Shown here: one piece after another, positions 31,733-42,899 of the stretch
How positions within the stretch are numbered: the stretch's first letter is position 1
How the letters are laid out: every line of letters begins with the position of its first letter
NCBI GenBank assembly: GCA_016110215.1
Contig: JADWQD010000019.1
Span: 248,001 to 312,000, forward strand
DNA: 64,000 nt
From: Capronia americana
Lineage: Eukaryota > Ascomycota > Eurotiomycetes > Chaetothyriales > Herpotrichiellaceae
Direction of reading: 5' to 3'
Made by a program: the position numbers and the translations under genes
The notes under the pieces: generated by a model
What the model saw: only the letters and a program-made list of their open reading frames with translations
Database searches by the model: none
Told to the model about the DNA's origin: nothing

Positions 31733-32473
31733 ATGTCGCTTCCAGAGATGGCCCTGGAACAAGTTGAGTCCCCTGCAACTTTCAATACCGTTGGTAAGAA
31801 CATGCACGAACCAGCAAGCGTGCCTCAAGTGCAATTACTGACATGGGTTGCAGTAACATCCTCCAACGCTACCGCCGCACCTGAACCAACGTCGTCAGCG
31901 TCGATGACCAACGCGGCCCTGACCAGCAAATACGGCAAGAAGCGAAAGCGTGTGGCGTCCATCGGCGAAGCCGACTCGTCCATTCGCATGTCTCTTGCAA
32001 TGGCTCCTGGTGCTTCTGTTTCAACTGCCATTCTAGACTCACTGTCACTACCGCCCACCGCTTCAGCGTCGTCCACCGCGAAGCGTACTCAACGCTCAAA
32101 GAAAGCCCGCAACAGGCGCTACTTCCGCTCCCCGAGAGAAGTGGTGTTCAACGAAATCCTCGAACTTTGCGGAATTCTCGGCATCACCCTCCCTCAGCTC
32201 CGTCCCAACGAGCACAAGACTCTCAAGGAGCTGCAATTAGAGTACATCAAGAACTTCATCACAGACCAGGAGGAGAAGCTCGATCTCGCGCTGGCCGGTG
32301 TTGACACATTGGAGGTGCAGATCGCTGTGCGCGATGATCTTGAGGATCTGTTGGAGGGGGAGCAAGAGAAGGCCGAGACACTTGAGAATACGTTGAAAGC
32401 TGTTGAGGCAGAGAATGCGGCGCTTCGAAATCTTGTTGGCGCGTTGATCAGAGCTCGCTTCACGGCCCACTAG
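31733..32473 (+). CDS. Hypothetical coiled-coil protein
   Basis: Two exons, join(31733..31793, 31854..32473), 226 aa. The 60-bp intron (GTAAGA...TTGCAG) is stop-free and a multiple of three, so unspliced RNA would also encode a protein, 20 residues longer. The start ATG has context GTCGAAATGTCG, about 170 bp after a TATA-like box. A Ser/Thr/Ala-rich N-terminus contains a basic segment (SKYGKKRKRVAS, then KRTQRSKKARNRRYFRS). A conserved-looking helix region follows (EILELCGILGITLPQLRPNE), and the C-terminal 90 residues form an acidic coiled coil (LEDLLEGEQEKAETLENTLK). I do not recognise it. The combination of basic patch and coiled coil would suit a nuclear or DNA-associated protein, but that is only a guess. 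Confidence 0.65.
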   Translation: MSLPEMALEQVESPATFNTVGKNMHEPASVPQVQLLTWVAVTSSNATAAPEPTSSASMTNAALTSKYGKKRKRVASIGEADSSIRMSLAMAPGASVSTAILDSLSLPPTASASSTAKRTQRSKKARNRRYFRSPREVVFNEILELCGILGITLPQLRPNEHKTLKELQLEYIKNFITDQEEKLDLALAGVDTLEVQIAVRDDLEDLLEGEQEKAETLENTLKAVEAENAALRNLVGALIRARFTAH

Positions 32474-32752
32474 GCTTGGTTGCTGGCTGACTCAAGTCGA
32501 TTATCAACTGTTTGGCAGGTGATAGGGGTTGCCAGGGCTTGATGTACGCCCCTGTACTTTCATGTACCTGTTCTCTGAAACGAGGTGATCCGTGTCGAAC
32601 CCAGAATGATCACGTTGGACGAGGGTTCCTTGTGTCACCCAGTTCTCGCTAGCATGCTTCCCCGTTGTTGCTTGTGTGCTTGATATTATACATCTCTTAG
32701 ACTGCACTTGGACCGAGCGGCTGCTCGCTTCCACCGTCTCTGTCGGTTATCA

Positions 32753-33238
32753 TTAACACGACGTGTCCCGCTGATTTTCGCTTTCCTGCGGATAAGACTT
32801 CAACCCTCCAGGCTTCATCGCATAGTCTTGGCTGATATTGAATGTCGTTGGCCTGGGGCGACAAAGCCAACCTTTTCCGTCGTCCTGGAGAGGCGCCTCC
32901 GCTCTTTGCTTCTTGACCTTCTCGCCCTCGGCGCTGTCTTCAGGCTGGTTCTTCTTCTTCCTCTTTCTCTTCTTCTCCTGCTTTCCTAGCTCGGCGTTGG
33001 TATTGGTGAAATTCCACATAATTAGTTGCTGGTTGTGGACCGTGTCCCACGTTTCCTGGTCGATAGGGTCAAAGCGCTTAATGTTGGGATCCCCAATCTC
33101 GTAGAGTGACTGATCGGCTTTGTCTCGCATGTGCCGAGGACGCCATTCCAAGGTCTCTTCTGCATCAGGATTACGATAGCGATCTTTGAGAACTGCACAC
33201 ATGCAAGGTTGGCTCAACTCATCCTCCCCAGAGACACG
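32753..33238 (-). CDS. Hypothetical basic protein, 5' end unresolved
   Basis: The supported part is the 3' exon, 162 codons, beginning after an acceptor (CTTACGCAG) at 33239 and reading RVSGEDELSQPCMCAVLKD. Without splicing the first ATG would be at 33202. The protein has an ordered charged section (KADQSLYEIGDPNIKRFDPI, then WDTVHNQQLIMWNFTNTN), a strongly basic tract (EKKRKRKKKNQ) that resembles a nuclear or nucleolar signal, and a short tail. I do not recognise the family. Possible upstream exons lie at about 33380-33650 on the minus strand (donor AGGTATGT near 33378), but none joins in phase convincingly. A TTATAAG box at 33751-33757 could be its promoter. Confidence 0.5.
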   Translation of the reverse strand, partial: RVSGEDELSQPCMCAVLKDRYRNPDAEETLEWRPRHMRDKADQSLYEIGDPNIKRFDPIDQETWDTVHNQQLIMWNFTNTNAELGKQEKKRKRKKKNQPEDSAEGEKVKKQRAEAPLQDDGKGWLCRPRPTTFNISQDYAMKPGGLKSYPQESENQRDTSC

Positions 33239-34542
33239 CTGCGTAAGTATATGTACCTATTCCTTGAGGACGCTGAGCTTCAACTCAAACGCGAATAGTA
33301 ATATATGAACCAGCTTCGCACCGATGCACGCAAGACGCAGAGTCGGTGGTGAGCTATGTATACTAGAGCGGACATACCTAGCCGACGGCGAGCGCCAACA
33401 ACAGTTGTACGTGCTACCCCCAGTTGAACCACGCACCAAGCGAAAGAATTTGACATCAGGCTGAGAAACACTCGCTCCAACGCCTGTTTCAACAGCAGCT
33501 CAACACCGAAGCCAGTCTCATGCAATGGCCAGAGCGGGCGGCAAAAGGAGCGCAAAGAGCATCGAGGAGATCTACGACTGGCGGGAGGAGCTGAGTTTGA
33601 GAAGGGATATAAAGGATGAGAGTCACATAAACTGCATGAGTATAGAGCTGTCATTGATGCGCGTGAAAAGCAAGTTTGTGTAGAGATAGAGCAAGGATGG
33701 GGTTCTTGAGCCTTTTCTCGGAGACAGAGCTGTCACTCGCGTCCGAGCTCTTATAAGCCGCCCGCAATGCGCAGCAATGGAAGACGGAGGTTTCGAAACT
33801 CGACGCTAAGACATAAATATCACCCATGCTCTGCTTGGCGATCAACGACGGTATCACCGAGATCGGGAGATGGGCGAGGAGAAGGAGCGTCAAGAGGAGC
33901 ATTCATGGTAGAGAAGGTAGGGGATCGCCAGCTCAACAAGGAGATTGAGGATTCCCGCCTAGACGAGGGAATCGCGTCGATATGTCGATGTTGTCGTATT
34001 CCTCAGCGTGAAGCAGAACCTCGGACATAGCAAATAGCAGGATGTTGACAGCTCTTGCAGGACAGTGGAGGGGCTAGAGAGCTCTGTTATTTCTAGAAAA
34101 ATGTTAGGTGCTAAAATTACACAGTGTAGAGTGGCTGAGAGGTGAGCGTGAGAGCCATAATCGTTGGAGGCGTGAGGCCTAGAACCAATAGTCGGGGCCG
34201 AAGCAGTCATACTGCACGCCAAAAAGGAGCCCCAGGGAGCCCATGTTCCAAGTCGTCATTGCCGACTAGGTTCACCAGAAGCAGCCATCCGGGCCACTGC
34301 CCACAACTCACATTCGTCTCACACAGAACTCACGCGGAACTCACATTACAGAAACTCTCGCATCGCATTGTCGCTCATACCATCGAACATATCGGGTCAT
34401 CAATTTCTCGACGCGACACCAGAATGTTTGCCCCGCCGAGGACAGGGAGTTGCTGAAGTCGTCGGACTCGGGCAACGGATGTCCTCAACGGCGAGTCGCC
34501 ATCAATCAACGCCGATCCCACGTCTACGGAAGCAGTATCAAC
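33239..34542. promoter_or_regulatory. Intergenic region with possible 5' exons of the minus gene
   Basis: 1.3 kb between divergent genes. The minus strand has TTATAAG at 33751-33757 and open frames at 33280-33654 and 33651-33902. The latter begins with a hydrophobic run (MLLLTLLLLAHLP) but lacks other support. The right part is the upstream region of the Zn2Cys6 gene. Confidence 0.4.
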
Positions 34543-37167
34543 ATGGCTTCTCTCATCGATCCTCAACTGCGAGGCTCTTCTCTGAGCAGTCCTCCTAAAC
34601 CTCGCGATATACCTCCTCAATACCAGAATGGTCCGCCGGGGGCCTATTCCCCTCTGCAGCCCTCTATCCAGCCCTCCCCAAACAACTCGTACCAGTCGAT
34701 CCAGACTCCAAACTATTACCCGAGTACGGCGCATACCCATGACAGCCCAGACGATCAGAGCCCCTCGGCAAACCCACACGATCCTAATGATATCAAAAGG
34801 CCGCGCGCCTGTGAGGCATGTCGGCAACTGAAGGTCAAGTGTGAACCCGACGACAATCACCCCACCGGATCCTGCAAGAGATGCGCAAAGGCAAATAGAC
34901 AGTGCATCGTCACAGCCCCGAGCAGGAAGAGGCAGAAGAAGACCGATAGTCGCGTGGCCGAGTTGGAAAAGAAGATCGATGCCCTCACAGCGACATTGGC
35001 CGCAAGAGGCGGCGCGGAGTCAGATCTCGCGGTCGATCCGGCCATGGCGGTCACGCATGCGCCTCCTCCAGATCCTCGCGTACAGAGCTTTGGCAGTCAG
35101 TGGCATCACCCTCCACCGCCGCCGGGCCCCCATTCTCCGCAGCAGGGCGTGAAGAGGAAGATTGCCAACTACGACTACTTCGGCGGCGAGCTACACAAGC
35201 CTTCACCTCCTCAGTTCAAGCCGGCGGGGCTTCCGAACACATATCAACCAGTATTGGAACATACTACAAAGACCGAAGAGCCCGCTACGGTTGATCCTGT
35301 TGAGCGCGGCCTGGTCGACATCATCAGTGCTAGACAATGCTTTGACCGGTACATGGCCGAAATGTGCGAACATCTGCCCATGGTGGTCTTTCCTCCAGGT
35401 ACTCAAGCTGACGAGGTCCGCAAGAACAAGCCTATCTTGTTTCTGGCTGTCATGGCCGTTGCTTCCGGCACCATCCGGCCTGACCTTCAGCCTAGGCTGA
35501 TCGTCGAGATCACCAGAGCACTGGCAGATCGAGTTATATTCCGCGGCGAGAAGTCGCTCGAATTGGTGCAGACAATTCAGGTCACCACATGCTTCTATCA
35601 ACCTCCGGAGAAGTATGAAGAATTGAACTTCAACCAGCTCATCCACGTCGCCGCCGTCATGGCTCTGGATTTAGGCATGGGAAAACGATCAAAACGGGGC
35701 GTCGGAGGGATCTGGAGGCCTTATCATGAGAACAAGAGACCCTTGTCAGACCCTAGCAGCGCAGAGGTACGACGATGTTGGCTGGGCTGCTACTACATGT
35801 GCTCAAAGTGAGTCTTTTTGCCCAGGCGTTGTTTTACTATACTGACCCCTCCCAACAGCTCCTCCATGTCTCTTCGACGGCCGCTCCTCATTCGGTGGAG
35901 TCCTTATGCCGATGAATGTGTCGATATCCTGAGTTCTTCTCCAGATGCGCTTCCTTCGGACAAGTACCTGTGTCATCTTGTCCGGGGACAGCACATTACC
36001 GAGGAGATTGGGCTTGAATTCTCCATGGATGACCCTGCGTCCCAGGTGTCATTGACGGATAACAAGACCCAGTCCCACATGAAGGCTTTCGAGCGTCAGC
36101 TTGCCGCATGGCATGATTCAGCGACCAAGGACATGCTTAAGAAGCCGATCGTGCAGCACACCTGGGGCATTATCAATCTCTACATGCATGAAATTGCCAT
36201 GCATCATAACCATAATATCGACGACTTCCGACCTCCATATATCGCTACCCCAATCGATGGGCCTCCGGACCCGGACACACCGGCCCACGTCGAAGCCCTC
36301 ACCACTTGTATCAACTCCGCCCACTCCGCATTTGAAGCCTTCCTGAGCATGGACGTCGTAGCTCTGCGCGCATTACCCACTCTCTTCTTTGTTAGGAACT
36401 CCTATGCCGCAGTTGCACTTATTAAGATGTACTCTGCGGTCTCTGCGAAGGGCTCGAAATTCAATGCCATTTTCAAGACCAGGGATCTGAAGGTCGAATA
36501 CTATCTTGACCGAATGATTGAGGCGCTTAGCAAGGCTTGTGATGGTGGGATGTCCCGCGTGGCTCAAAAGTTCACTTTGATCTTCAATATGCTGAAGAGT
36601 TGGCACATGAAGAGAATTGATTCTGTCAACAATGGAAGCGGCCCAGTCTCAAGACAGCGGACACCGGCGAATGGCTCTGTCAACTCGAGGTCAAGCAGTG
36701 CGCCGCATGCACAACAAAACGCCTACAAGGCCGTCCCTCCACAACAAGACCCTTCAAGCCTGGGTTGGAACTCGCACCACCGCGCATCGATTGATGGCGG
36801 TCCTCCGCTCCCGCAGACTCAAGCCCAACCGCGGAGCGGGCTACAAATGCTCTCCGATGCAGCCATGGGCCCAGGTCCCGGTCCTGGCACGATGCTGCCA
36901 CAGCCACAGCCAACGCCCCAACAACAGTGGTCTCACACGATAATGAACCAGCCCTCACAGGCAAACATGCTCCCTGGAATCAACCAGATGCCTTCTTCGG
37001 CACCCCCTGGCTATGACCAAACTGGAATGATGCCCTACATGATGCCAGGGCCAGGCGGAGATATGATTCCAATGGACTTTACGAATGATGAGCTCATGGC
37101 ATTTGGGTTCGGGGATGAGTTCCTTGCCATGAATTTCGGCTTCGAGACCAGCGGGTGGCCGCTCTAG
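34543..37167 (+). CDS. Zn2Cys6 transcription factor, Leu3/War1-like
   Basis: Two exons, join(34543..35807, 35859..37167), 857 aa. The 51-bp intron is GTGAGT...CAACAG and the phases match. The start is the ATG of MASLIDPQLRG. A Pro/Ser/Tyr-rich N-terminus precedes the binuclear cluster C90-x2-C93-x6-C100-x10-C111-x2-C114-x6-C121. A basic linker (SRKRQKKTDS) and a dimerisation helix (RVAELEKKIDALTATL) follow, an arrangement typical of Leu3/War1-type regulators. The middle region is about 260-650 (DIISARQCFDRYMAEMCEHL, HVAAVMALDLGMG, AEVRRCWLGCYYMCS). The C-terminus is Gln/Pro/Met-rich and ends in a short acidic/aromatic segment (MDFTNDELMAFGFGDEFLAM), a likely activation domain. The target pathway is not deducible from context; the neighbours are unrelated. 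Confidence 0.9.
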
Positions 37168-37872
37168 AGACCCCTACGGGTTCTGACCCCTCCAGCGATC
37201 ACGGAAATGCCCCCGTTCGGATATGCAACACCTAGGAGACATGGTGTCTACCTATGATATGCATCAGAGCGGCTCCTGTTCCACATTATGACTATGGGAG
37301 CGGTCTGGCTTCTTCGTTACACTCTGGCAGGCTCTGTGCAGGGGAGGAGCCGCTCTTCGAAGACGTGGCGATCTCTTTGCGAAATACGGCGGATGTATCT
37401 CTCTTATACTCTTATGTTTCGTTATGGATTATGGCTACCGCACAATTAGGGAGGGTCGGCACTGGTGGGTTTCTTATCTTACTGTATCATGTACAAAAAG
37501 TGCTTTGCGCATGGCTTCCTCAGTGGCATCTTGCTTTACAGGCTGTAAGAGGGTGAGGCGGGCACTTTTTATGTCTGGACACGGCCGGAATATCTTATCA
37601 TGCAGTACGCAGCAATGCCTACCAATGGAATGAGTTTAATGACAACTCGAGATCTGCAATGTGCAGGCCGGATTTCCTACTTCAACAACTCATCGGTGAC
37701 ACAAGATCTAGATCGCTCGTCACGTTTGTTCATCGTACGTAGAAGCCGCGCTGATACCGGTGCAAGTCCTCGGTACGGGCAGAAGTGTTGCCGTCGTGCT
37801 CATGCTCACTCTCTCCCTCGCTGTCTCGTACTCGCTACCTGCCTCCCTGCCTGAATCAAAGCCGTCAAGGCA
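37168..37872. other. Convergent 3' region
   Basis: 705 bp between converging stop codons of the Zn2Cys6 gene and NUP85. No gene or repeat stands out. Confidence 0.5.
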
Positions 37873-40800
37873 TCACACCCCGACAGCACCACCTTCCTCT
37901 AGCTCAGCCCAGGCCAACTCCTCGGCCAAGCCCATCCTTAGGACCATCAAAATCTCCCGTGCGCTTACATCCTCAACATCCCCCTTACCGCCACTCTCGC
38001 TTTGCTGGGCGAACTTCTCTCTCCAATCCCATCCCTTGCCTGAGGCGTCTTGCATGCCCCGCGCCTTATTACCTTTGCTTTTGCCGTTCTGGCCTTTCAC
38101 CATGACGGCACTCCCACTCGCATCGGTGGTCATGCTTCGCGCCAACATCTCGGATCCGAGGACAGAGTACGAAAACCCACTCCCGCTACCACTGCTCATG
38201 GACTTCTTGAGCAGGGCCCGCGGACTCGGCGGTCTGCTGCCCCCATATTCTCGCAGACTCGCGGTGAGGCATTCTTCCGTGGCGGCGAAGACGCGGCCGG
38301 AGACTGTGCTGAGGTCCTCAATCGCAGAGAGGAGGTCGTAGATCTGCGGCGTGGTGAAGATTCTCTTCCCTCGAGTATGGCCGCGACTATCACCACGACT
38401 CGTATCGCCCGAAGGATTCCTGGCAGCAAGCAGCGCCGTTGCCTCGCCTAGCAGACTTAGCAGCCCGTCAACCTGGATCGCGCTCGTCCGTTCCGGATCG
38501 TAAAGACCGCCGTAGATGGAGTCGGCCGCCGAATTCACCGCCGCAATGAGAGCTTTCGCAGCTGCACGTTTCCTTGCCAGCGGCCTGTAGTTGAGACTTG
38601 GCTGAGCGTAGCCATTCCCTCCAACGTCTTGGTCCCGGAGGGTGTAGAAGCGGCGGATGCACGCGTACCCAACGAGATAGAACTGTAACATCTCGGCGGC
38701 TTCAGGGTCCACCTCGGCGATGTCGACGAGTGCGGTTTTCGGGTTGCTCACAAGAGAGCGCAGAGCATCGTCGAGCTCGTTCTCGGGCGGGTACGCGCGC
38801 GACTGGACGAGTGAGTAACTAACCAGGACGTCGACGAGTTGGCGGATTTTGTCCCGGGCGTGGCTTCGTGCATAGCACAAGAGCGCGGTACCGTACTCAT
38901 CGGTGTTATTGACTAAATAGTCACCGAATCTATCAGAGACCTTTCTAGCTTCGTCTTGGAGACCGAGATCCGAACAGAGATTGGTGAGCTTCTCGGCCCG
39001 ATCTTGCGTCGTGACATCGAGCTGGTCGAGAAAGTTTGAGACTGCCGTCCGCATGGCTTCTCGATCGTCAAGGCGCGTGACGAGGGAGATGGATACCTCC
39101 CATCCCTCGACGCCGGACCCGTCAGGCAGGTGGAGGGTATCCTTCTCGAACAGTTTTTCCGCGTAGGAAATGAGGAGATCGTCCTTGGATAGGCCCGCTC
39201 TGGGAGCACCGTAGCTTAGGACCATCAGATCCTCTTCGTTTAGACCTGTGGGACGAGATGTGGTGTCGTCTTCTAGCCAGCCTGCTTTTGAGCCAATCTC
39301 AGCCACGGAAGAAGTGATGCACTGAGATAGCGTCCTCAGCACAGTCAACGCGCCCTGGCTACTCCCTTGCAGTATGCAACCTAGCCCAACCTCGACAGGC
39401 GACATCCCATTGATCTGAAACGAATTCTTATCATCCGGAGCGGTCACACAAAGAAATGAATCCCTCAGCCTTCCAAGGTAAGGATTGAAGTCTTCGTCTT
39501 GGACAGCCAGATTGTTAGCCCGGCTGACGTCGAAACTCCATTGTGCGACTGCAGTGGAATCGGCACTCCCGTCCCACCATATCGTTAATGATGTGGTTGC
39601 TTCAAGCCAATCTTGCGATTGAGCTGATATTTCTTCAGCCGAACCTAGAAGGATATTATACAGGATCTTTAGGTTTTGGAAGATCGTCCAGGGAAGACTG
39701 GTTGAGGATTGTTGTCCGAATTTGCCGAGGAGGCGAGTCTCAGGTTTGCGAAGGCCGAAATGCTCAGCTTCAAAGGTGTCTTCATCGTCTTGGGCGGTGG
39801 CTTCGTCAGTGAGGTTTTCGAGCGCGGCTTCGACGGAGGTGCGGAAGACGTCCCAGTCAGGGCCTGCAACGTTCCAGTCGCCGAACTGGATCGCAGGGCA
39901 CGAGTTGAGGAGTTGGCGAGCTCGATAGATGACGCTCTGGACTGTTTGCAGTTGAGCGCCTTTGTATCCGTCGCTATCGTGTCCGTCGTCGGCAGCAGAA
40001 GCAGCATATTTGAAGTCCGCGTCCGCGAAAAGCTGCATCACTTGTTGGAGCTTTCCCCGCAGTGTCAGGCTGAGGACGGCGTCCCAGAAGAGCTCATGAG
40101 AAGTGCAATTGGGCCGTGTGGAGGCGACTGCTTTGTACATTTGGTCGTACGAGACGTGATATTGGTCGAGCCAGTCGAGCAAGACCTGAGGAGTGGGAGT
40201 GATTGTGTCATCCACGGAGGGAGGAGGATGTCGTAGAACGAGCATGAGAGACGCAAGATAGTTTGCCTTTGCGACTGGAGGGGCTGTAGGCTGCGGACCA
40301 ATGTCGCTGCTGTCTAGGGAGGGTCGGTCAGGCTTGACGAAGCGTTGCCATTCCTTGATCAGATCATATGCATATTCTGAGATAATTTCCAGTGCCTTTG
40401 TGCTGTCCTTGAGATATTGCGATTGCTCATCGAGAGAACGCAGGATCTGTTCCGTCTCAAGGATCATTTCATCCGGTTCGGTGATAGAAGCCTCTTGCGC
40501 CCTGGCCCCCATGTCCCTGGCCAGGTTCAGTACCACCGCATCCTCGCCCTTGTGTGGGAGGGTGGAGAGCCTTGTAGAGTTACGAAACGATTTGGGCGGC
40601 GCGGACATTCGTGAGTCCCGTGTGCTGGCGGTGCTGAAGTTCATCAGGGACGCATTATTCGGCTGATTGATCGAATGAAAGCCGCGACGAGGTGCATGTG
40701 GATTAGATCCTTCGCCGTGTTCATCTTCTTCCATGGCTTGATCACCATCTTCTTCATCTGCAGCTTGCTTCCCGGTAACATAGTCCCGCCTAACTCGTGC

Positions 40801-41067
40801 GATATTGGGTGTGCCATTCTTGGTCCTGGGAGGGAGGTGGGATCTGGGAGACGATCGCGGAGGAGAAGTCTTGGTAGGTTTGTGGAGCTGCAACTTGCTG
40901 ACACCTGTTCCCAACGCTGAACTACCGAATATCTGAGATGGAGGGGGCGCGACGGGGGTAGTGCTAGCCAGTTGAGGCGGGTTCGACGACAGCAATCCTC
41001 TCGACGGCTGTTGTTTGCCGGGCGTCGAATTGATGCTGGACGAGTAGTCCGCTGTAAATCTGCTCAT
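37873..41067 (-). CDS. NUP85: Nucleoporin NUP85
   Basis: 1064 aa, single exon, from the first in-frame ATG (MSRFTADYSSSINS) at 41067. The frame is open to 41166 without an ATG. Nup85 is a scaffold of the nuclear-pore Y complex (Nup84/Nup107-160), where it binds Seh1. An unstructured Ser/Pro/Arg-rich N-terminus of about 190 residues precedes the alpha-solenoid domain (from about 195). Helical stretches in family order include ALEIISEYAYDLIKEWQRF, ELFWDAVLSLTLRGKLQQVM and QSVIYRARQLLNSCPAIQFG. The DWNVAGPDWDVFR region and the following acidic loop (DDEDTFEAEHFGL) also agree with fungal Nup85. It is divergent from the alcohol dehydrogenase gene. Confidence 0.85.
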   Translation of the reverse strand: MSRFTADYSSSINSTPGKQQPSRGLLSSNPPQLASTTPVAPPPSQIFGSSALGTGVSKLQLHKPTKTSPPRSSPRSHLPPRTKNGTPNIARVRRDYVTGKQAADEEDGDQAMEEDEHGEGSNPHAPRRGFHSINQPNNASLMNFSTASTRDSRMSAPPKSFRNSTRLSTLPHKGEDAVVLNLARDMGARAQEASITEPDEMILETEQILRSLDEQSQYLKDSTKALEIISEYAYDLIKEWQRFVKPDRPSLDSSDIGPQPTAPPVAKANYLASLMLVLRHPPPSVDDTITPTPQVLLDWLDQYHVSYDQMYKAVASTRPNCTSHELFWDAVLSLTLRGKLQQVMQLFADADFKYAASAADDGHDSDGYKGAQLQTVQSVIYRARQLLNSCPAIQFGDWNVAGPDWDVFRTSVEAALENLTDEATAQDDEDTFEAEHFGLRKPETRLLGKFGQQSSTSLPWTIFQNLKILYNILLGSAEEISAQSQDWLEATTSLTIWWDGSADSTAVAQWSFDVSRANNLAVQDEDFNPYLGRLRDSFLCVTAPDDKNSFQINGMSPVEVGLGCILQGSSQGALTVLRTLSQCITSSVAEIGSKAGWLEDDTTSRPTGLNEEDLMVLSYGAPRAGLSKDDLLISYAEKLFEKDTLHLPDGSGVEGWEVSISLVTRLDDREAMRTAVSNFLDQLDVTTQDRAEKLTNLCSDLGLQDEARKVSDRFGDYLVNNTDEYGTALLCYARSHARDKIRQLVDVLVSYSLVQSRAYPPENELDDALRSLVSNPKTALVDIAEVDPEAAEMLQFYLVGYACIRRFYTLRDQDVGGNGYAQPSLNYRPLARKRAAAKALIAAVNSAADSIYGGLYDPERTSAIQVDGLLSLLGEATALLAARNPSGDTSRGDSRGHTRGKRIFTTPQIYDLLSAIEDLSTVSGRVFAATEECLTASLREYGGSRPPSPRALLKKSMSSGSGSGFSYSVLGSEMLARSMTTDASGSAVMVKGQNGKSKGNKARGMQDASGKGWDWREKFAQQSESGGKGDVEDVSAREILMVLRMGLAEELAWAELEEGGAVGV

Positions 41068-41801
41068 CTCGACGGCCGCGAGGCTATCCTGGGGCCATTC
41101 GTTTCGGTACCGGGTCAGCTGCAGCGACGATGGTGTTGTTCGCGAAGCGACTGCGTTGAATGCCAAAAATGTTTGAAGCGCGTCACGCGCACAAGGCTGA
41201 GCCCACGAGGCTGCGATTTCTTAGTCATCCACTTTGATGGTGCTCACCCACTTCTGCTTCTGGAGTGCGAAAGCTTTCTCCATCTTCCCCTTGCTGGATT
41301 TACTCTAAATCGGATGCTTGTCCTGCCTCGGGCGTCCTTCGGCCACCGGCACGGGTTCTATGATTGATCCAACACGGAATACGGAGTACCGGTGGAGGCT
41401 CCCAGCGTCGGGCTTGCAAGCGGAAATACCCCCCGATGTCAATGCAGGGCGCAGAGAGTACTCGTACACAGTACTCGATACGGAGTACTTGCAGCTTCGT
41501 TGAAACAGGCCGAACGCTTTCAGCTAAGCCCGATATGCGAACTTTGAGCGAACTTGGGCTTGATCACCATCCGATGTGTAGACTCGTGCGTAGGGAAGTT
41601 GTACCTCGGTTGAGAGGCGGACAACCAGCGGCCCAAGAAGCAAGAAGCCCGTCGATCATATTGATACAGAGCAAAGCTTCTGTTCTCTGTTTTCTTGACT
41701 GTAGCTGACCTCTCCCTTCAACAAGCTTTTGCCCTGACCTCCTCAGTCTATACTGGTCTTCATTGTCGCCAGGGCACCGCATAGCTCGTCCCACAATCAC
41801 G
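41068..41801. promoter_or_regulatory. Divergent promoter region, NUP85 / alcohol dehydrogenase
   Basis: 734 bp. Two perfect TACGGAGTAC copies (41380-41389 and 41479-41488) and several GTACTC/GAGTAC fragments (41454-41475) cluster here. No gene is evident. Confidence 0.6.
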
Positions 41802-42899
41802 ATGGCCTCCAACTACACCTTTCAAGGCTGGATGGGCCTGGACAAAAACTCCGCAAAGGGCAACATGGTCTGGCAAAGCTACACGCCCAAACCCTTCGAG
41901 GAGACCGACGTCGACATCAAAATTACTCACTGCGGCATCTGTGGCTCCGATCTGCACACATTGCGTTCTGGCTGGAGCGCAGCCCTCTACCCTGTCTGCG
42001 TGGGACATGAGATCGTCGGTACAGCCGTTCGCGTGGGCAGTAAAGCCGAGAACGGGATCAAAGTCGGCGATCGCGTCGGAGTCGGTGCTCAGAGCGGCTC
42101 ATGTCTGCGACCGGATTGCGAGGAATGCTCCCACGACCTGGAGAGCTATTGCCAAATCAAGCAGACGGGGACATATAACTCGAAGTGGCCGGACGGGAGC
42201 AAGTCGTACGGCGGATATGGCGATTACTGGCGCGGGCATAGCCACTTCGTCTTCAAGATCCCCGATGCCATCCCAAGCGATGTCGCTGCTCCAATGCTGT
42301 GTGGAGGCGTCACCGCCTTCTCACCGTTGACACAGTACGGGGCCGGCCCAGGCAAACGCGTCGGAATAGTTGGTCTAGGCGGGCTAGGGCATTTCGGGGT
42401 GATGGGCGCCAAAGCGCTCAATGTGGACAAACTCGTCGTCATCAGCCGCACGAGCTCTAAGAAGGCGGACGCATTGAAAATGGGCGCCGATGACTTCATT
42501 GCCACGGACGAGGACAAGGATTGGCACCGCAAGCACCGCCAGAGTCTCGACCTGATCGTGTCCACGGTATCTTCTCCGAAAATGCCACTGACACGGTACC
42601 TACAACTCCTCCGTGTGGGTGGCACGTTTGTTCAAATTGGCGCGCCCGAGGATAACATTCCTTCCTTCAACGCCTTCTCTCTTCTCTCCAAGAAGATTAA
42701 GATAACTGGTAGCAGTATCGGCAGCCCCAAGGAAATCCGCGAGATGCTGGATCTGTTCGCGAAGAAGAAAGTTTGGACGTGGAACAACAACTACCCCATG
42801 AAGGAGGCCAATCGAGCCATCGTGGACATGGAAGAGGGCAAGGCACGGTATCGGATTGTGCTGGTGAACGAGAAAAATTTGAATGAGAGCAGGCTCTAA
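41802..42899 (+). CDS. Zinc-dependent alcohol dehydrogenase (cinnamyl-alcohol / ADH6 type)
   Basis: 365 aa, single exon, ATG at 41802 (MASNYTFQGWMGLDK). It is a medium-chain dehydrogenase/reductase that interconverts alcohols and aldehydes, in this subfamily usually with NADP(H). The catalytic zinc ligands are the Cys in THCGICGSDLH, the His in GHE and the C-terminal-side Cys in MLCGGVT. The structural zinc loop is CLRPDCEECSHDLESYC. The nucleotide-binding motif is GIVGLGGLGHFG. The length is normal for the family. No signal or targeting sequence is visible, so it is cytosolic. Neighbouring genes give no pathway hint. Confidence 0.92.
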   Translation: MASNYTFQGWMGLDKNSAKGNMVWQSYTPKPFEETDVDIKITHCGICGSDLHTLRSGWSAALYPVCVGHEIVGTAVRVGSKAENGIKVGDRVGVGAQSGSCLRPDCEECSHDLESYCQIKQTGTYNSKWPDGSKSYGGYGDYWRGHSHFVFKIPDAIPSDVAAPMLCGGVTAFSPLTQYGAGPGKRVGIVGLGGLGHFGVMGAKALNVDKLVVISRTSSKKADALKMGADDFIATDEDKDWHRKHRQSLDLIVSTVSSPKMPLTRYLQLLRVGGTFVQIGAPEDNIPSFNAFSLLSKKIKITGSSIGSPKEIREMLDLFAKKKVWTWNNNYPMKEANRAIVDMEEGKARYRIVLVNEKNLNESRL

